Part shown: positions 1 through 13,100 of the stretch, in pieces
How positions within the stretch are numbered: the stretch's first letter is position 1
How the letters are laid out: the number at the start of each line of letters is the position of its first letter
Assembly: GCA_034509925.1 (NCBI GenBank)
Contig: CM067535.1
Coordinates: 4,081,001-4,145,000 of the forward strand
Length of the DNA stretch: 64,000 nt
Direction: 5' to 3'
Source: Hirudinaria manillensis
Lineage: Eukaryota > Annelida > Clitellata > Hirudinida > Hirudinidae
Translations under genes and position numbers: made by a program
Notes under the pieces: generated by a model
What the model was told of the DNA's origin: nothing
The model's input: only the letters and a program-made list of their open reading frames with translations
Database searches by the model: none

Positions 1-647
1 CATCGTCATCATCATCATCGCTATCATCACCTCCTTCTCCATCGTCGTCGTCATCATCGTCCTCGTCGTCGTCGTCTTCGTCGCAGTATCTCTCGTCACT
101 CCAATCCCCGCAGTCGTTGCGACCGTCGCATCTCCAGCTCCTGTTGACGCACCTGCCGTCGTAGAAACATCTGAACTCGTGCAGACTGCAGTTTCCAGTG
201 TCGTCTGCAAATGATTGATTGATGGGTTGATTGGTTGATTGACTATTGATTGAGTGAATGAATGATTGGATGGATGGTTGAAAGAGTCATCGATTGATTG
301 ATGATTGAATTTAGTGAGTGAAGGATTGATTGATTGAATTATTGTCGACTCACTACTACGGTTCATAGCATGATAGAACATGACATTAAACTTCGTCGTG
401 CCGTTATGAGCTGGAATAATAATTACATCATAATATAATATAAAGTAAAGTATAGTCATAAGACATCATCGTCATCATCACCACCACCATCATCGTCATC
501 GTCGTCGTCATCGTCATCACTCACTGCAGTTGACTTCATCGCTGGATCCGGGACAGTCCTCGACTCCGTCGCAAATCCTGCTCCATGGAATGCAAGTCTC
601 CTCCTTTGATTGGCACAGGAAGTCATCCGGGGATGCGCACGAGCCAT
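1..647 (-). CDS. LDL-receptor class A repeat protein, partial (two exons)
   Basis: Two minus-strand exons each encode one complete LDLa module, the roughly 40-residue six-cysteine calcium-binding unit of lipoprotein-receptor and matrix proteins. Exon 525..647 follows a CAG acceptor and carries the signature [19 protein letters not shown]. Exon 1..204 follows TGCAG and carries [17 protein letters not shown]. Both keep the acidic C-terminal D-x-S-D-E calcium motif. The phases join (1 to 2), giving one reading frame with the repeats back to back. After the second module the frame runs into about 25 residues of mostly Asp/Glu; a possible GTGATG donor would end the exon at 31, otherwise it reaches the window edge. 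The rest of the gene lies to the left of position 1 or upstream of 647. Two LDLa repeats do not identify the protein (LRP, SCO-spondin-like, protease and GPCR ectodomains all use them). Confidence 0.8.
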
Positions 648-1399
648 CTGTCGACGTGGAGCGAAAACGAAATGAGTGGATGGATGGAAGGAAGGATGGA
701 TGAATGGGTGGAGTAGATGTGTGTTCTACGCATTTGGCTAAGACTTTAATAAAAATATATTTAAATGAATAACTGAATAAATCCATTTACTGTTAACAAT
801 TATTTGTTTAAAATTAAGTTATAATTAATTATAATATTTGTGTTAAATAATTTTCGTTAACTTTAATGGCAGTAATTTGAAATGTTAATTTGGAGTTTAG
901 GATATATTTGGAATTTTTTTTTCTTTGATATAAAAAAAAATTTGTGTTTAAAGATGATATTTATGATTTATTTATTTATTTATTTCGATTTTATTTTTAA
1001 TAAATGTTATTTTCTGTCAAAATAATATAAAAAAAATTTTACGAAATGCTTTCGGTATAATTCCAATAGGAATGAACAGAGAAATTTAAAATTTAAATTT
1101 AAAAATAAACGTTTAATTTAATAAATAATATTATTTAAATTAAATATTTAAAAATATTTAAATAATTTAATATTTATTTTATTTATTTTTTATTTATTTT
1201 AATTTTATTTTAATATTTAATATTTTTAAATATTTAATTTCTTCCGCTTGAAGACACGAAAATTAAAATAGAAATTTTAAAGGATTCAGGATCGTCTAAA
1301 AATCATTTTAAAATGAATTATTTTTTATAATTATAACGAAATAAATTTAAAAAATTGAAAATTTATTTCAAATAATTTCGATACAAAATTGATGGCGTT

Positions 1400-1595
1400 C
1401 TTTGACGGTAATGATGATGACAACGATGACGGTGATGATAACGATGATGCTGATGATAACCATCACCGATGAGGACGATGACGATAACCATGACAACGAT
1501 TGCAATGACTACAACGATGATGAGGGTGATGACGATGTTGAAGATTTTGATGACGACGACGACGATGGTGGTGGTGATGATGATGATGTTGATAT
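1400..1595. repeat. Imperfect (GAT)n trinucleotide tract
   Basis: GAT/GAC-rich interrupted trinucleotide repeat of about 195 bp. Similar tracts occur at 5221-5262, 5788-5850, 6520-6785 and at many intron edges through the window, so this is a general property of the genome. It is open in one frame only because the unit is three bases long. Confidence 0.8.
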
Positions 1596-1902
1596 CCCCT
1601 GGCGTTAGATTTTCCTCCTTCCTTTAAATCCATTAACTTCCTGGAGGACATTTTGAGGCGCAGCTCATTAGACGCACGTCAATCCTGCCTGACGCAATGT
1701 GTTTATTTCTTATTTTTCAATAGTTTCTATTTATTTTATATTTTCTTCGCTTTTTTTTATTAATTTTCTTTTTGCATTTTTGTTCTTTCGGGGGGGTGAA
1801 TTCTTTCCCGCAAAATCAGAGGAGACAGGAGGGTGATTACATTGATTATCCCGGTGATAATCCTGATAATGATGATGATGATGATCATATTTTTGTTGTA
1901 GC

Positions 1903-2156
<254 letters not shown>

Positions 2157-2520
2157 TTGGTTGGAGCTTAAATCACAGGCCGTGTGAGTTAAAAATCCGA
2201 CCGCGTGTGATTTAGTCGTTCGATCGTCAAAGGGCCGACCTCTCTTCGCGACCCCATCACGTGATCATGTGACCTAAGTGACCTCAACCATCAAATCCAA
2301 GGGGTAGAGACTTCTACCCTCGGAAGCGTTGGGATGGGTTCTAAATAACCTTTCGGGATGGGATGAGGTTTCAACTGGAAAACACCTTGGTGGTTGTTGT
2401 CCGTTGTTTTATAAGGTGATTAGATAAGGAAGGAGATTTAATCCTAAGGTCCTGAGTTCAAGACCCAGCTTGAGCCAAGACCTGGGGAGTTTAGGACGTT
2501 AAGGATGATTCTGAGGTGGT
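2157..2520 (+). mobile_element. Candidate tRNA-derived SINE
   Basis: A GC-richer block stands out from its AT-rich surroundings. Near its 3' side is a sequence like a tRNA B box (GAGTTCAAGACCC at about 2454-2466) inside a tRNA T-arm-like context. Neither a convincing A box nor a target-site duplication was found, so the ends are approximate. Related B-box-like pieces lie near 3195 (minus), 18625 (minus) and 32795 (plus). Confidence 0.35.
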
Positions 2521-2784
2521 TAAAATTTTTGGGTTAACAGCATCGGATATTTGCACTTACTCGATGATGGCTGGGTGTAGTTTTGCTTTGCAATCATTTG
2601 ACTTCTTGTTGTCGTTGTTGTTGATGTTGTTGATGTTGCTGTCTGATTGGACAATGGCTCACTTCCGCTGGCATCTGTGGGTCGTAAAGATGAATAAATT
2701 ATGCAATATGATTTCATCGACGCATGCATTATGCATGATGACCATGTTAGTCAGGCATTAATTATGCAAACAACAAGGCCATAA

Positions 2785-2823
<39 letters not shown>

Positions 2824-2836
2824 TAACAATAATAAT
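2785..2836. repeat. (AAT)n microsatellite
   Basis: About 50 bp of AAT units with a few interruptions, just downstream of the SINE-like block. Confidence 0.85.
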
Positions 2837-3159
2837 ATGATGATATCGCTTTAAATCTGGGCGAATTATTACGATAATAATTCAAGAGAAATAAAATAAT
2901 GAATGAAATAAATCATTGAAAATTTAAATATAACCCAAATTCATTTAAAATTGATGATGATGAGTTTAAATTAATATAAAAAATTATAAAATAAATTTGA
3001 AATTAAAATGTAAATACATTTAATGATTCAAATTATTTAATTATTAAATTATTTAAATACATTTAAATTTTAAACCAGTTTAAAAACAATCTCCCATAAA
3101 TAGGCATCACAAAGAGACGCCATCCATAGTCCAAAGTCGTGGACAATAAACAAGTTGAA

Positions 3160-3235
3160 GTTATCCTTGAGTAGCCTCCGCTGGGATTCGAACACGGGAC
3201 CTTCTGAAGAAACTTCTCAGTCCATGATTTTGTTT
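3160..3235 (-). mobile_element. tRNA-like / SINE fragment
   Basis: On the minus strand the segment contains GGTCCCGTGTTCGAATCCC, a near-consensus tRNA B box, preceded by a possible 5-bp stem with a 7-base loop like an anticodon arm. The loop lacks the invariant T33, no acceptor stem closes it and no A box is in place, so it is not a functional tRNA. A SINE remnant is the simplest reading. Confidence 0.35.
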
Positions 3236-3463
3236 ATCGTCTGCTTGCAGAAAAAGAAGAATCTTCGTAGGTTTTCTAAGAGTTAGGAATGCTTATTTTT
3301 CTGGAGCTTCCAACTGCAAACCATTATTTCATGGTTTAAATTTTTCTTTTTCCAAAAAAAAAAGTTAGGATTAAGAGTAATGGAAAGTGTAACGAATGGG
3401 TGGGTTTTATTCGCGGTGATTTGTCTGTGACGACTTTGTGTGGGATCGTCTTCCATACTTTTT

Positions 3464-4105
3464 TTCATCCATCCGTCCGAACGTCCATCCATCCATCCAT
3501 CCATCCATCCATCCATCCATCCATCCATCCATCCATCCACCCACCCATCCACCCATCCATCCATCCATCCATCCATCCATCCATCCATCCATCCATCCAT
3601 CCATCCATCCATCCATCCATCCATCCATCCATCCATCCATCCATCCATCCATCCATCCATCCATCCATCCATCCATCCATCCATCCATCCATCCATCCAT
3701 CCATCCATCCATCCATCCATCCATCCATCCATCCATCCATCCATCCATCCATCCATCCATCCATCCATCCATCCATCCATCCATCCATCCATCCATCCAT
3801 CCATCCATCCATCCATCCATCCATCCATCCATCCATCCATCCATCCATCCATCCATCCATCCATCCATCCATCCATCCATCCATCCATCCATCCATCCAT
3901 CCATCCATCCATCCATCCATCCATCCATCCATCCATCCAACCATCATCCATCCATCCATCCATCCATCCATCCATCCATCCATCCATCCATCCATCCATC
4001 CATCCATCCATCCATCCATCCATCCATCCATCCATCCATCCATCCATCCATCCATCCATCCATCCATCCATCCATCCATCCATCCATCCATCCATCCGTC
4101 CGTCC
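3464..4105. repeat. (ATCC)n tetranucleotide array, about 640 bp
   Basis: About 155 copies of ATCC (GGAT on the other strand). The main interruptions are near 3535-3556 (CACCC variants) and 3938-3948 (AACCATC). The array opens every frame for more than 200 codons, producing long meaningless ORFs of the type IHPS or WMDG. Short ATCC runs recur at 5001-5029 and 30560-30580. Confidence 0.97.
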
Positions 4106-4684
4106 TAACGACTGGTGAATGCAAATAAGAGGAACCGTTGAAATTGTAAAATATTTGCTCCTCTCGACAGGTTTTTATGACGGAATATTCTGCGCTGAAA
4201 GTGGAGACCAATTTTTACGAGAAGGGGACCGAAATTCTTTTTCAGAAATTTGTGTATAAAAAAAAGAATTCATCAAAATTAGAATGATATATCATTAAAA
4301 TTATTATTAATATTATTATTATTATTATTGTTATTATTCATATTCCTATTCTTATACATGTTTGTATTTTTATATTAATTTCCATTGCTATTATTATAAA
4401 CATTGTTTATTACATGGCATAAATTTTAATTAATTTTTCCCATTTCTAGTGATAAAAGCTTATCATTTATTTCTATTATGAGTTTATTCATATGATTATC
4501 TCATCCACCAGCAGATCCATCTGTCATTCATCCATTTTCCATTTATTGAAAACACCAAATTCGGTCTTATCGATCATCATCATAATCACGATCATGATCA
4601 TCATCATGAGCACCAACGCCATCGTCCTTGTCATCATCATCATTGGCATCGTCGTCGTCAATGTCGGCGTTACATTTCCATATC

Positions 4685-4783
4685 ATTATTACTATTATTA
4701 TTATTGTTATTATGATTATTATGATTATTATTATGATTATTATTATTATTATGATTATTATGATTATTATTATTATTATTATC
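4685..4783. repeat. (TTA/TGA)n trinucleotide tract
   Basis: About 100 bp of TTA units with regular TGA interruptions. No exon signals overlap it. Confidence 0.85.
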
Positions 4784-5604
4784 CAAAAAGATATCAGAGT
4801 TATCACTGGTCCTGATATCGATCAGACATGGAAACACAGGTGAATCTCACGGGCAGCTACCTGTAAATTATCTCCGCTGTTTTTAGATGGAAATGATTTT
4901 GGCGATGATGATAATGGTGTTGTTATTATTCTTGATGATCGTGGATGATGATGATGATGATGCTGATGATGACAGTCAACTTCTTCTGTTATTTACCCAC
5001 CCATCCATCCATCCATCCATCCATCCATAAAATAATATATGAAATGCGAGACTTTTACTAGAGATAACTTTAAATTAATACTAAAGTTGTTAAATATATT
5101 CATAATAATATCTTCATAATTTAATAATATCCCTTTTAATTTCACCTTTTTAATTTTCAATCTTTTTTGATTTTTAAATTTTATCTTAAAATATCAAGTC
5201 AAAAAGGTTATGATTAAGTCCTGATGATGATGATGACGATGACGACGACGACGACGATGCCATTGATGACGTCACTGGGACGCAATTACGGTCAGCTTTT
5301 TTTTTATTTATAAAGTCCTATCACGCGACTCAATGAACTTTTAAAATTCATGCCGAGGAGTTGTTAAGGCAGAGGTCTGCACCCCAGAGGAAAGGGGGTG
5401 TCCCTAGTATTATTATTATTATTATTTATTTTTTATTTGTTTACTTTGTTTATTATTTTAAATTTCTATTGTTAATAAAAAAATTGTATTTATTCATTTA
5501 TTAGTATTTGATTTATTTTATAATTATAACAAATACTATTATTATATCATTTATTTATCTTAATGTTTATTAATTTTTATTAATAATAAAATTATATCCA
5601 TTCA

Positions 5605-5606
<2 letters not shown>

Positions 5607-5656
<50 letters not shown>
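5607..5656. repeat. (TTA)n microsatellite
   Basis: About 16 uninterrupted TTA units. Confidence 0.9.
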
Positions 5657-6364
5657 TCACCCACCTGCCATGATGACGGAAATCAACAGAGAAAGTCTGA
5701 AAAGCTGTTGCAACATTTTTTTCTTCCTATTTTCGATCAGAATTTCCTGGAATAAAATGAAAATGATGTGAAAATATTCATCAAACAAAGATGGACGATT
5801 GCGAAAGCGATGACGACGACTATGACGATGACGACGGCAATGACGATGTCGAGTAGAGGGCGCATAAATAGTTCAATTTAAAAATTAAATTCAAACAAAT
5901 AAATTAAATTAATTTAAAATTTTATTTTCCAGAAATTCTGAGTGCCTCGAGTTTAAAATAAAACTTCACAAATGAGAAAAACTGTCACCATTTTAAACAA
6001 AAAACATTTTAAATGTTTTTCAAATTTATTCGAAAATGTTTCATAAACAATAATTGTGTTACGAAATATAATAAATTAGTCATTTTATTAAGAAATATCT
6101 CAACGTCGTCTTCTTAATTCTGTAAAATAATTATTACCCAACATATCCGAAATATCAATAAAAATTATATTGTAAAAATAACATTTTTTATACAATTAAT
6201 AATTAAAAAGAATTTATTATATATTTATTTTATATTTATTTACATTATTTAATTTTAATTTATACTTTTGTTAATTAATGATATCATTAGTTAACCCATT
6301 AGTTAATAATAATTACTTTTAGAGGTCCTAATTAAGCTCTCGACGATGAGACACGAATCGTCTG

Positions 6365-6436
6365 TCACAGGTAGAATAAGATATGACTGCACAGGTAGTA
6401 CAGGTGACGTCATCTCAATTAAACACTCACCTGTTC
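6365..6436. promoter_or_regulatory. Four clustered CAGGTR motifs
   Basis: CAGGTA at 6368 and 6392 (both extended to CAGGTAG), CAGGTG at 6401 and CACCTG at 6428 fall within 66 bp of non-coding DNA. This hexamer is bound by Snail/ZEB-class zinc fingers in animals, and CAGGTAG by Zelda in insects. Which factor, if any, acts here is inference. Confidence 0.3.
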
Positions 6437-6519
6437 ATTCCTCGGACGATTCTGGAACCTTCCAATTCCGCGACGCACAGTTATCAGGCGCTGGAGAGCA
6501 TGCGCTAAAGATGAGGATG

Positions 6520-6787
6520 AAGAGAACGATGATGATGATGGTAGTGGCGCTTATGATGACGATGACAATTATGGCGATGGTGATGGAGATGATGATGATG
6601 GTGGTGCTGATGACGATGGTAATAATGATGATTGCAATTATGGGGATGGTGATGGAGATGATGAAGATGATGATGGTAGTGGTGGCGATGATGACGATGG
6701 TGATGGAGATTATGATGATGACGATGGTAATGATGATGATGACAATTATGGGGATGGTGATGGAGATGATGAAGATGATGATGATTT
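6520..6787. repeat. Degenerate (GAT)n tract with a 66-70 bp higher-order pattern
   Basis: GATGATGATGG-type units. A longer block (ATTATGGxGATGGTGATGGAGATGATGA) recurs at about 6568, 6637 and 6746, so the array has grown by duplication of a larger unit as well as by slippage. Confidence 0.75.
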
Positions 6788-7611
6788 TTGCCATGGCCTT
6801 TGCCAATGTATATTGATAACGTGATGCCCGTTTTATGCTTTTTATTTTGAATTTTAAAATTGAAAATTTGTCATTTTGTGGGGCAAAAAAAAACTATTTT
6901 CCGAACAAATTTCTCAATGGCGGAGGATCGAATTGATTATGAATTCCTACGCCAGGTGCCACACGAACCATCATCTCCTCCGTGCCGTCGTCGTCGTCCT
7001 CACACGTTCCATCAACTCCAAGTCCAATTTACAACGCTCGGTTTCCAAGAAACAAACGATTCAAAAGTGAGATTTTTATTCCAAACTTGTGCTAAAATAG
7101 ATTAAAAAAAAAAACATAAATTACAACCTGTAATCATTCTTGTTCTATTTTCTGTTGAAAAACGAAATTGTGTAATTATCAGATGACCCTTCATTTTGTA
7201 TAGGAAAATAAACAAATAAATAAATAATCAGTTGTTTATTAAACACGATTAACTGGCACATTAAAAAAAAATGCGCCGCATAAATGATGGATTATAAATA
7301 AAAATAATTTAAAAAACAAAATCGTAAAACATAAAGAAATTCCTCTCCAACGCGTCAGTGCCACGTGATCGCACGAAACCGTTAAACATTGGAGCCAGTA
7401 AAATTCAATTATCGCTCTCCAGCTATTCTCCATATCTCTTCGTTTCCTTGCCCCACGAGCCTATCTGTCAATCTGTCTGTTCGTCTGTTCCTTTGTTTCT
7501 AGTTTTCTTTAATACATTTATTCATTTATTTATTGTAACGAAATTATTAAATTACTTATTTATTTAGTTATTTATTTATTTATTTCTCCGACTGTCATCT
7601 TCCTTTCTCCA

Positions 7612-7828
7612 TCATGCGACCTTTCCGCTCTGAACTTTGACCTTTGAACCAAGGAGCACGAGGACGAAGTCAACGAGTTCGCAAAAGGTCAACACGCTGG
7701 CACCGAGCAGGAGACTCATTCCTGACCCGACCTCGCTGAATAGGGTCAGAATGGAGGTGCTGGGTTTCTGCTGGACCTTCTTGACCTTGATGTCCTTGAA
7801 GTAGATGTCAAGGTTGACCATGTTCTCC
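7612..7828 (-). CDS. DEG/ENaC last exon: pre-TM2 strand, pore and C-terminus
   Basis: Begins RENMVNLDIYF, the equivalent of ASIC ENILVLDIFF, then the pore helix SEVGSGMSLLLGAS and TM2. The selectivity filter is G-A-S, as in ASICs. The residue aligned to the degenerin site is Ser (F-S-E), as in ENaC subunits, not the Gly of ASICs. The cytosolic tail after TM2 is only about 15 residues, ending in TGA at 7612-7614, so it lacks an ENaC PY motif. Confidence 0.88.
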
Positions 7829-8289
7829 CTGTTTATCCATAGGGTGGGTGGTGGTGGTGGTGGTGGGTGGGTAATGAGGAGTGGTCAGGGGTTGTAGTAT
7901 GGATGGATAGCAAATGATTTAGTTGTTTAGGTTTTTTTTTTATAATTTAAGTTTTAATTTAATTTAATATAATTTAAGTTTAAATTAAATTTATTATATT
8001 TGTTGATGTTGATGATTGTTATAATTAAAATTCAAAACATCCTAGGCATTGGTGGCTGACGTTTTAGTCTTTTTTTTGTTATTTTTTAGAAAAAATAAAA
8101 AAAAAAGATAATTTATGGAAGTCATAAATTCCTAAATTCAAGAGATAATTATTCTATTGAAATGTAAATAATATTAATTGTCGCTTGTGCTTGTGTGTGC
8201 GCGTGCGTGCGTGCGGATGATTTCAGGATGCTGAGCAGGAAGACAGAGAATTAGTACGTGCCCCTACCAGAATTTCCACAAGCAATTAA

Positions 8290-8327
<38 letters not shown>

Positions 8328-10093
8328 TCATAATAAAATTAATAATCATAATAACCATATTATATATTATAATAATTTTCGTTGAATAATTTTTTTGAAA
8401 TTTTTTTGAAATAATTAAATCGAAGAAAAGAGGCAACGTCGACCTGAGAAAATTCTCATCCAGATCCGGGTCAACGCTTGTCTTGAGCAGCAAGTCCCTG
8501 AGGCCCGCCAAACTTTCCACGAACGACTTGAACTTCCTGTCCATGGCGAGTGTCTGCTTCTCGATGATGGATTCGTATTTTTGGTACAACAGTTTGATGA
8601 GGACGAGCAGAGATTCTTCTCTCGTTGATGTTCTGTTTGTCGTCTGGGTTTCTTCTGACTGATTGATGATGATGATGATGATGATGAGGAGGAGGAGGAG
8701 GAAGAGGAGGAGGAGGGTTTTTTTCAGTTACTTGTTTGTTGGTTTATAAATTTTTAATTTTCTTTTAATGTTTAATAAATAGTTTGAAATAACACGTTTA
8801 TTATATTATTTTTGATTAATAAAATTATTCCAAAAGTGGCAGTTTTAAATGTCAAAAGATGATGCAATAGAATTTACGAAAACGAATTATCTTCTATAAA
8901 ATTATTTTTAAAATATAAAACAATAATTCCACGACTTCACAATTCAGAATTTCAAGATTTATATCACATATTTATCGACATTATTTTCAGTAATAATAAA
9001 AGTTATTTTAAAAATCTTACCAAAACCTCATCTGTCACTTGCACAGAATGGTCTCTGGCGATGTGATTGATCTTCAACTTGATCAGATTCGAGTCGTTCA
9101 AAACAGGAAGTGGAAGGTTCGTCATGTGATAGCAGGCTTGGTACATGTTGCTTCTGAAGCTGGTCAGCTGGAAATTGTTGGAAAAGCTACGAAATTATTT
9201 TAATAATTTATTGATTTAATCACTTAAAACATGAAATAATATTAGCATTTGCTATTATTTATATTTTTATATGTAAAAATTATATTAAATAAAACTTAAA
9301 ATTATTAAAATTATTTTAATATACTTTTTTTTTAAATTATTAGTTTAATGATTTAAAATATACAGTAATATTATTGTCGGCCATTACATAATTATGCTTA
9401 GAAATTAAATTAAACACTTAAAACCATTGGAAACACAAATTGTAAATTGTAAAAGCATTTAGATAGCATTTTATGAGTAGAGAATAAGTTAAATACTCAG
9501 GTTATTAAAAATATAAATTATAAACATTATATTATATAAATTATAAACATTATATTATATAAATTATAAACATTATATCATAAAAATATTAGATTTTCCA
9601 AATATATTATAAATTATTAAAAAATATTTTCACTAAATTTTCTTCTTTTTAAATTAATAAATCATTAATTATAAATTATAAATCAATTGCCTTCATGAGA
9701 AACGACGTCTGATCCAAAATAATTTCCTGATTCAACGTAACGACGGACTGAAAATTCTCAAAAAAATTGGTCAACTCTTCCAAGAGCTGTTTTCTCGTCA
9801 GAGTGGAGTTGAGAAATTTTTCCAAATCTCGGGAAAGATTTCCAAAGACGTGTCCAAAGGCAGAGGTCGCTGCCACAATCCTTCTGGTCATCTCAACTCG
9901 ACCTTTGGCGCTGTTGAGGTCAGCAAAGGAAGATTCAGTGGACTCAATGTAAGCCAGGAAAAGACCGAAGTGACTGGAAATGAGGGTTAGTTAAAACTAT
10001 CTGTAATTAATGATTTTCAGTTTATTAATTATTACTGATAATTATTCATTATTATTAACGTATTAGTCGTTATGATTATGTTAATTAATTAAT

Positions 10094-10128
<35 letters not shown>

Positions 10129-13100
10129 TTTGTGAATGTTATTCATGTAATGTTTATTGCATTTAATGAAGTCACTTGTTAGCGAAAGGGTTTTCATCGT
10201 TCAACGTCGAATCACTTCTGAAGTTCCAATCGCAGTTGTCGAAATTACTTCCATTGAAGATGGAATCGTCAGATTTTTGAAGCCTTGAAATGAATTCTTT
10301 TAAAAAATAAAAAATTTCTCTTTTCTCCCGCCATCTTGTCTCCGTGAGAAGATATTTTCTAATGGCGTCGTTGAAAACCACTTGGGTCTGGTTGATCCAA
10401 ACGTCAGAGATCTTTTCCAGTTGATGGAGGCATTTCAAATTCTGATCGCTGGACAAGAACGAGCTGTAGGTCGTATTTGCAAACAGTATCTCCGTAGTTT
10501 CTCTTCGTACGTTGACGGAGTCCATCAGGTTTTTCAAAGCGCCATCTCGATATTCCTAAATCCGAATTTAAAGTCACGAAAATGCTGGGTGGAAATCTAA
10601 GGAAATTTGTTAAATGTTTTAAAATATTATTCTCTAATTATTAATTAATAATAGAATTATTTTAATTAATTAGAGCCCTTATAATTTTTTTTTTTGTTTA
10701 TTATCAATCGATTCTCTGAACTGTTCCCATACTTCGGTATTTTTAAGTTGAATCTTTCTAACTCCAAGGTAGGTGAATACGTCTTCGTCATCGCAAGAAT
10801 AAAACTCATCCCAGGTCTGATAAAATTTATTATTCGAGACAAAATCTTTTGCTTCCGCCTTGGCACATTTGTCCAAGAGTCTTTCTATATTAATAGGCTC
10901 AGAGGACTTGAAATGCTCAGGGGATTTTGTAGTGCAATCAATTCTTGATGAAGCTCCATAATCAATGGTATGAGATGTTCTATCCGATTCGATGCAAATT
11001 TCCGTCTCCGTAAAACCGCAAATTAATCTGAAAACATGACATAAAATTACTGATTATTTTAAATTAATATTTATAATATTTAATATACACCAATCTAACC
11101 AATCTAATTCAATCAATCAGACCTTTAAGGAATTTAACATTTCCAATTATTTACAGCAGAAATTAGAACGAATTACTTGACAAAAAGGATGAAATAATTC
11201 AATTCTGGTTGTGAATTGTGAACGAGTTTCTTTTTAAACTGATAATCTTCAAAAAGGAATCTCAGATCCGACAAAAGCTCTTCATCTGTCGTCAGTCTGT
11301 GGTCAGGGACCAATATGTTTTTGTGATCTTTGAGGGTTCCTGGATGATTAATTAATGATAATATTGGTATATTATTACAATATATAATAATAATAACATT
11401 TTAGTTTAGACATTTTGTTTACAATTAAATAAACGTGGTTACAATTTTCTGCTGAAAGTAATTTTGTAAGAAATTTTCAATAATGTTATTGCATGATATT
11501 CATAAAATAAAAAACGTTCTATTAAACAATCCCTCAACTTGTAATAATAACATTTTTAATCTAAACAAATAAAAATAATTGTTGATAATTTATAATATAT
11601 TATTATTATATTTGTTATTGTGATTTTTAAGAATAATTATTCTTTGAACAAATTAAAAAATTTATTAAAGCATTTTGTTCACCTTTATCTTCCATAATTA
11701 ATTCCAAGTGATTGAGAGACTGAAGATAATTTTTTCCATGCTCGAGGATTTTTCTCACCAGGTGGCTCTCCCTACCAGAGGTCACCAAGCGCATCGCATC
11801 GCTGGCCGATCTCGCTTGTCTGATTTTATTTCTCAACATTTGGTCTGATGACGAAATTATTGGAAAAATAAAGATTCCTAAAATATTCATCGGTCTGAAT
11901 GTAAAACTCAAGTAATTATAAAATATTAATTATAAAATTATTGAATAAAGTTAAATAATGATGATCAATCCAGTTAACCAGTGTAGCTTATTATTTGTTA
12001 TTATTATTATTGTTATTATTGTTGAAGCTTACATTTATCATTATTCCTTTCCTGAAACTGTCGGACATTGAGCCTGGACAGCTGGGCATACGATATTTCT
12101 TCCATGAAGGTCGTCCTTATGCACGGAACTGGACATTCTGAGTCTGAGTTCGATCGATCCGGAAAAATATCCTCGACTTTTTTGCAAATAATAATTTATT
12201 GATCAATTTGTTTCAAAAATAATAATTATAATTATTATATACAAATATTCAAATTACACAATTTTAATAATAATAAAATAGTCAAAATATTGTAACACCA
12301 AACAATTGTAATATATAAACCTTACAATATTTTTGTGTAACAACATCTACATTAACAATAATAATAATAATAATAATATTGATAATTTTATTACATAAAC
12401 ATGTACATGTAAACAAGCACTTGTTCTATTATTAGCTAACTTGTGCGGTCAAGGGCTGCGCACTCCAAAGCCTTTGTAACGTTGCAAACCAGAGCTGAAA
12501 CATGGAAAACAAGTACCAAATCATTCCCGGAAACTAGAGAATCGTAGCTAAAACTTATAAAATTTCCTACAGGAATAATTCCAGTTCACATCAACAGGAG
12601 AATCGAAGTTTAGATTCTCGCATCCGCACTTTTCCCTCAACTTCTTCTTTTTAATCTCTGCAAAGCACTTGGATCTGGGCACGGCATCTGGTATGCAAGC
12701 TCCATAAGGGTAAGGAAGGTGTTCCGAGGTCACTGGCAGTATGCCTACCAGGGTGTGTGTGCCCGGAGGAACGGAAAAACCCAACTCCCCTACTTGGGGA
12801 AGTTCTGATTGGGGATGGATGAGTACCTGTGGATGCATAGAATGCGGTCTGAATGATTTGCAGTTGATAATCACAAGTAGCTGCGACAAAGATAAGCTTA
12901 TCAGTCGAATGAAAAGACATGCGTTTATTTTTCCAGCAGAACAAAATCTAAGGATTGAATTTATTGATTGAAGTACATGGTTGATAATTATTACGACTGA
13001 TTGAGCTTAGCCAGCTGAATGTATAAATTTGAATTTTTCGATTAAAAATTAAGAATGTAATTAAAATTAATATTATTAATATACATATAATTAAAAAAAG

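Noticed and set aside
3165-3235. Functional tRNA gene on the minus strand
   Set aside because: The B box is good, but there is no A box, no closing acceptor stem and no T33 in the anticodon loop.
3283-4211. Seven overlapping frames of 177-270 codons on both strands
   Set aside because: All arise because the ATCC tetranucleotide array contains no stop in most frames.
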